Part shown: positions 63,913 to 64,000 of the stretch, one piece after another
How positions within the stretch are numbered: position 1 is the first letter of the stretch
Layout of the letters: the number at the start of each line of letters is the position of its first letter
Source of the DNA: Streptomyces olivoverticillatus
GTDB lineage: Bacteria > Actinomycetota > Actinomycetes > Streptomycetales > Streptomycetaceae
Assembly: GCF_014203555.1 (NCBI RefSeq)
Contig: NZ_JACHJH010000003.1
Coordinates: 694,687-758,686 of the forward strand
DNA: 64,000 nt
Direction of reading: 5' to 3'
Position numbers and translations under genes: made by a program
Notes under the pieces: model-generated
What the model was told of the DNA's origin: nothing
What the model saw: only the letters and a program-made list of their open reading frames with translations
The model's database searches: none

Positions 63913-64000
63913 GTTCGGCGGCGTCCTACTCTCCCACACGGTCCCCCATGCAGTACCATCGGCGCTGAAAGGCTTAGCTTCCGGGTTCGGAATGTAACCG
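63913..64000 (-). rRNA. 5S ribosomal RNA, 3' part
   Basis: The minus strand ends with the conserved 5S 3' terminus (GTAGGACGCCGCCGAAC) and contains the loop sequences around CCGAACCCGGAAGCTAAG. The 5' part is beyond the window. It is the last gene of an rRNA operon that transcribes leftward into this region and stops at the terminator at 63857-63903. Confidence 0.93.

Overview
The window is high-GC DNA (about 70%) with GTG/TTG starts, many four-base ATGA/GTGA start-stop overlaps and long uninterrupted frames on both strands. A Cvn conservon, a cytoplasmic-type contractile injection cluster, a DUF5999 gene and the garA-like/ftsR/gcvP neighbourhood point to Streptomyces or a very close relative. 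The right edge runs into the end of an rRNA operon (5S rRNA, minus strand).

Layout. 1-3687: a conservon (sensor kinase-like, roadblock, DUF742, GTPase, P450); the P450 has EQVLW where ExxR belongs, a CYP157 hallmark. It runs tail to tail into a class I terpene synthase (3573-4760). 5097-15526: housekeeping and accessory genes (lnt, a Gfo/Idh oxidoreductase, a DinB-like protein, ung, two SDR reductases, a HipA-like kinase coupled to DUF3037, a large LuxR/LAL regulator). 15571-35974: a complete extracellular contractile injection system (eCIS) locus. On the minus strand it encodes sheath, tube, an assembly protein, a Pro/Ala-rich 1104-residue protein at the tape-measure position, a second tube-like protein, a LysM protein, spike/hub, gp25, gpJ, gpI and a membrane protein with a glycan-binding-like domain. 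On the plus strand lie a DUF4157 putative effector and a second membrane protein; beyond these are the AAA+ ATPase, DUF4255 terminator and a LuxR regulator. No tail-fibre or PAAR gene is visible.

36243-49708: mixed accessory genes (Rieske lipoprotein, isochorismatase-like protein without its triad, PNPOx-like proteins, LysR, MocR, two EamA transporters, Clp-N protein, PadR, PhzF, CPBP protease, glutamate-cysteine ligase, small Streptomyces proteins). Many pairs are divergent with compact shared promoters, some with clear palindromes.

49821-64000: a conserved actinobacterial core block, mostly minus strand. It holds gcvP behind a tandem glycine riboswitch, a PRC-barrel protein, DNA polymerase IV, MerR, bifunctional nuclease, FtsR-like MerR, a zinc-ribbon FHA protein with the ETTS phosphosite of GarA/OdhI, DUF881 / small basic protein / DUF881, a nucleotidyltransferase fused to an apparently dead phosphohexomutase domain, and a CDP-alcohol phosphatidyltransferase. 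The order parallels the Mycobacterium region around garA, Rv1828-1830 and gcvB, but gcvH is absent.

The strongest leads are the eCIS module (unusual tape-measure candidate, recurrent V/L-Q-R tripeptides shared with the DUF4157 protein, two wall/membrane-contact candidates), the ExxR-less P450, the triad-less isochorismatase-like protein and the degenerate phosphohexomutase domain.
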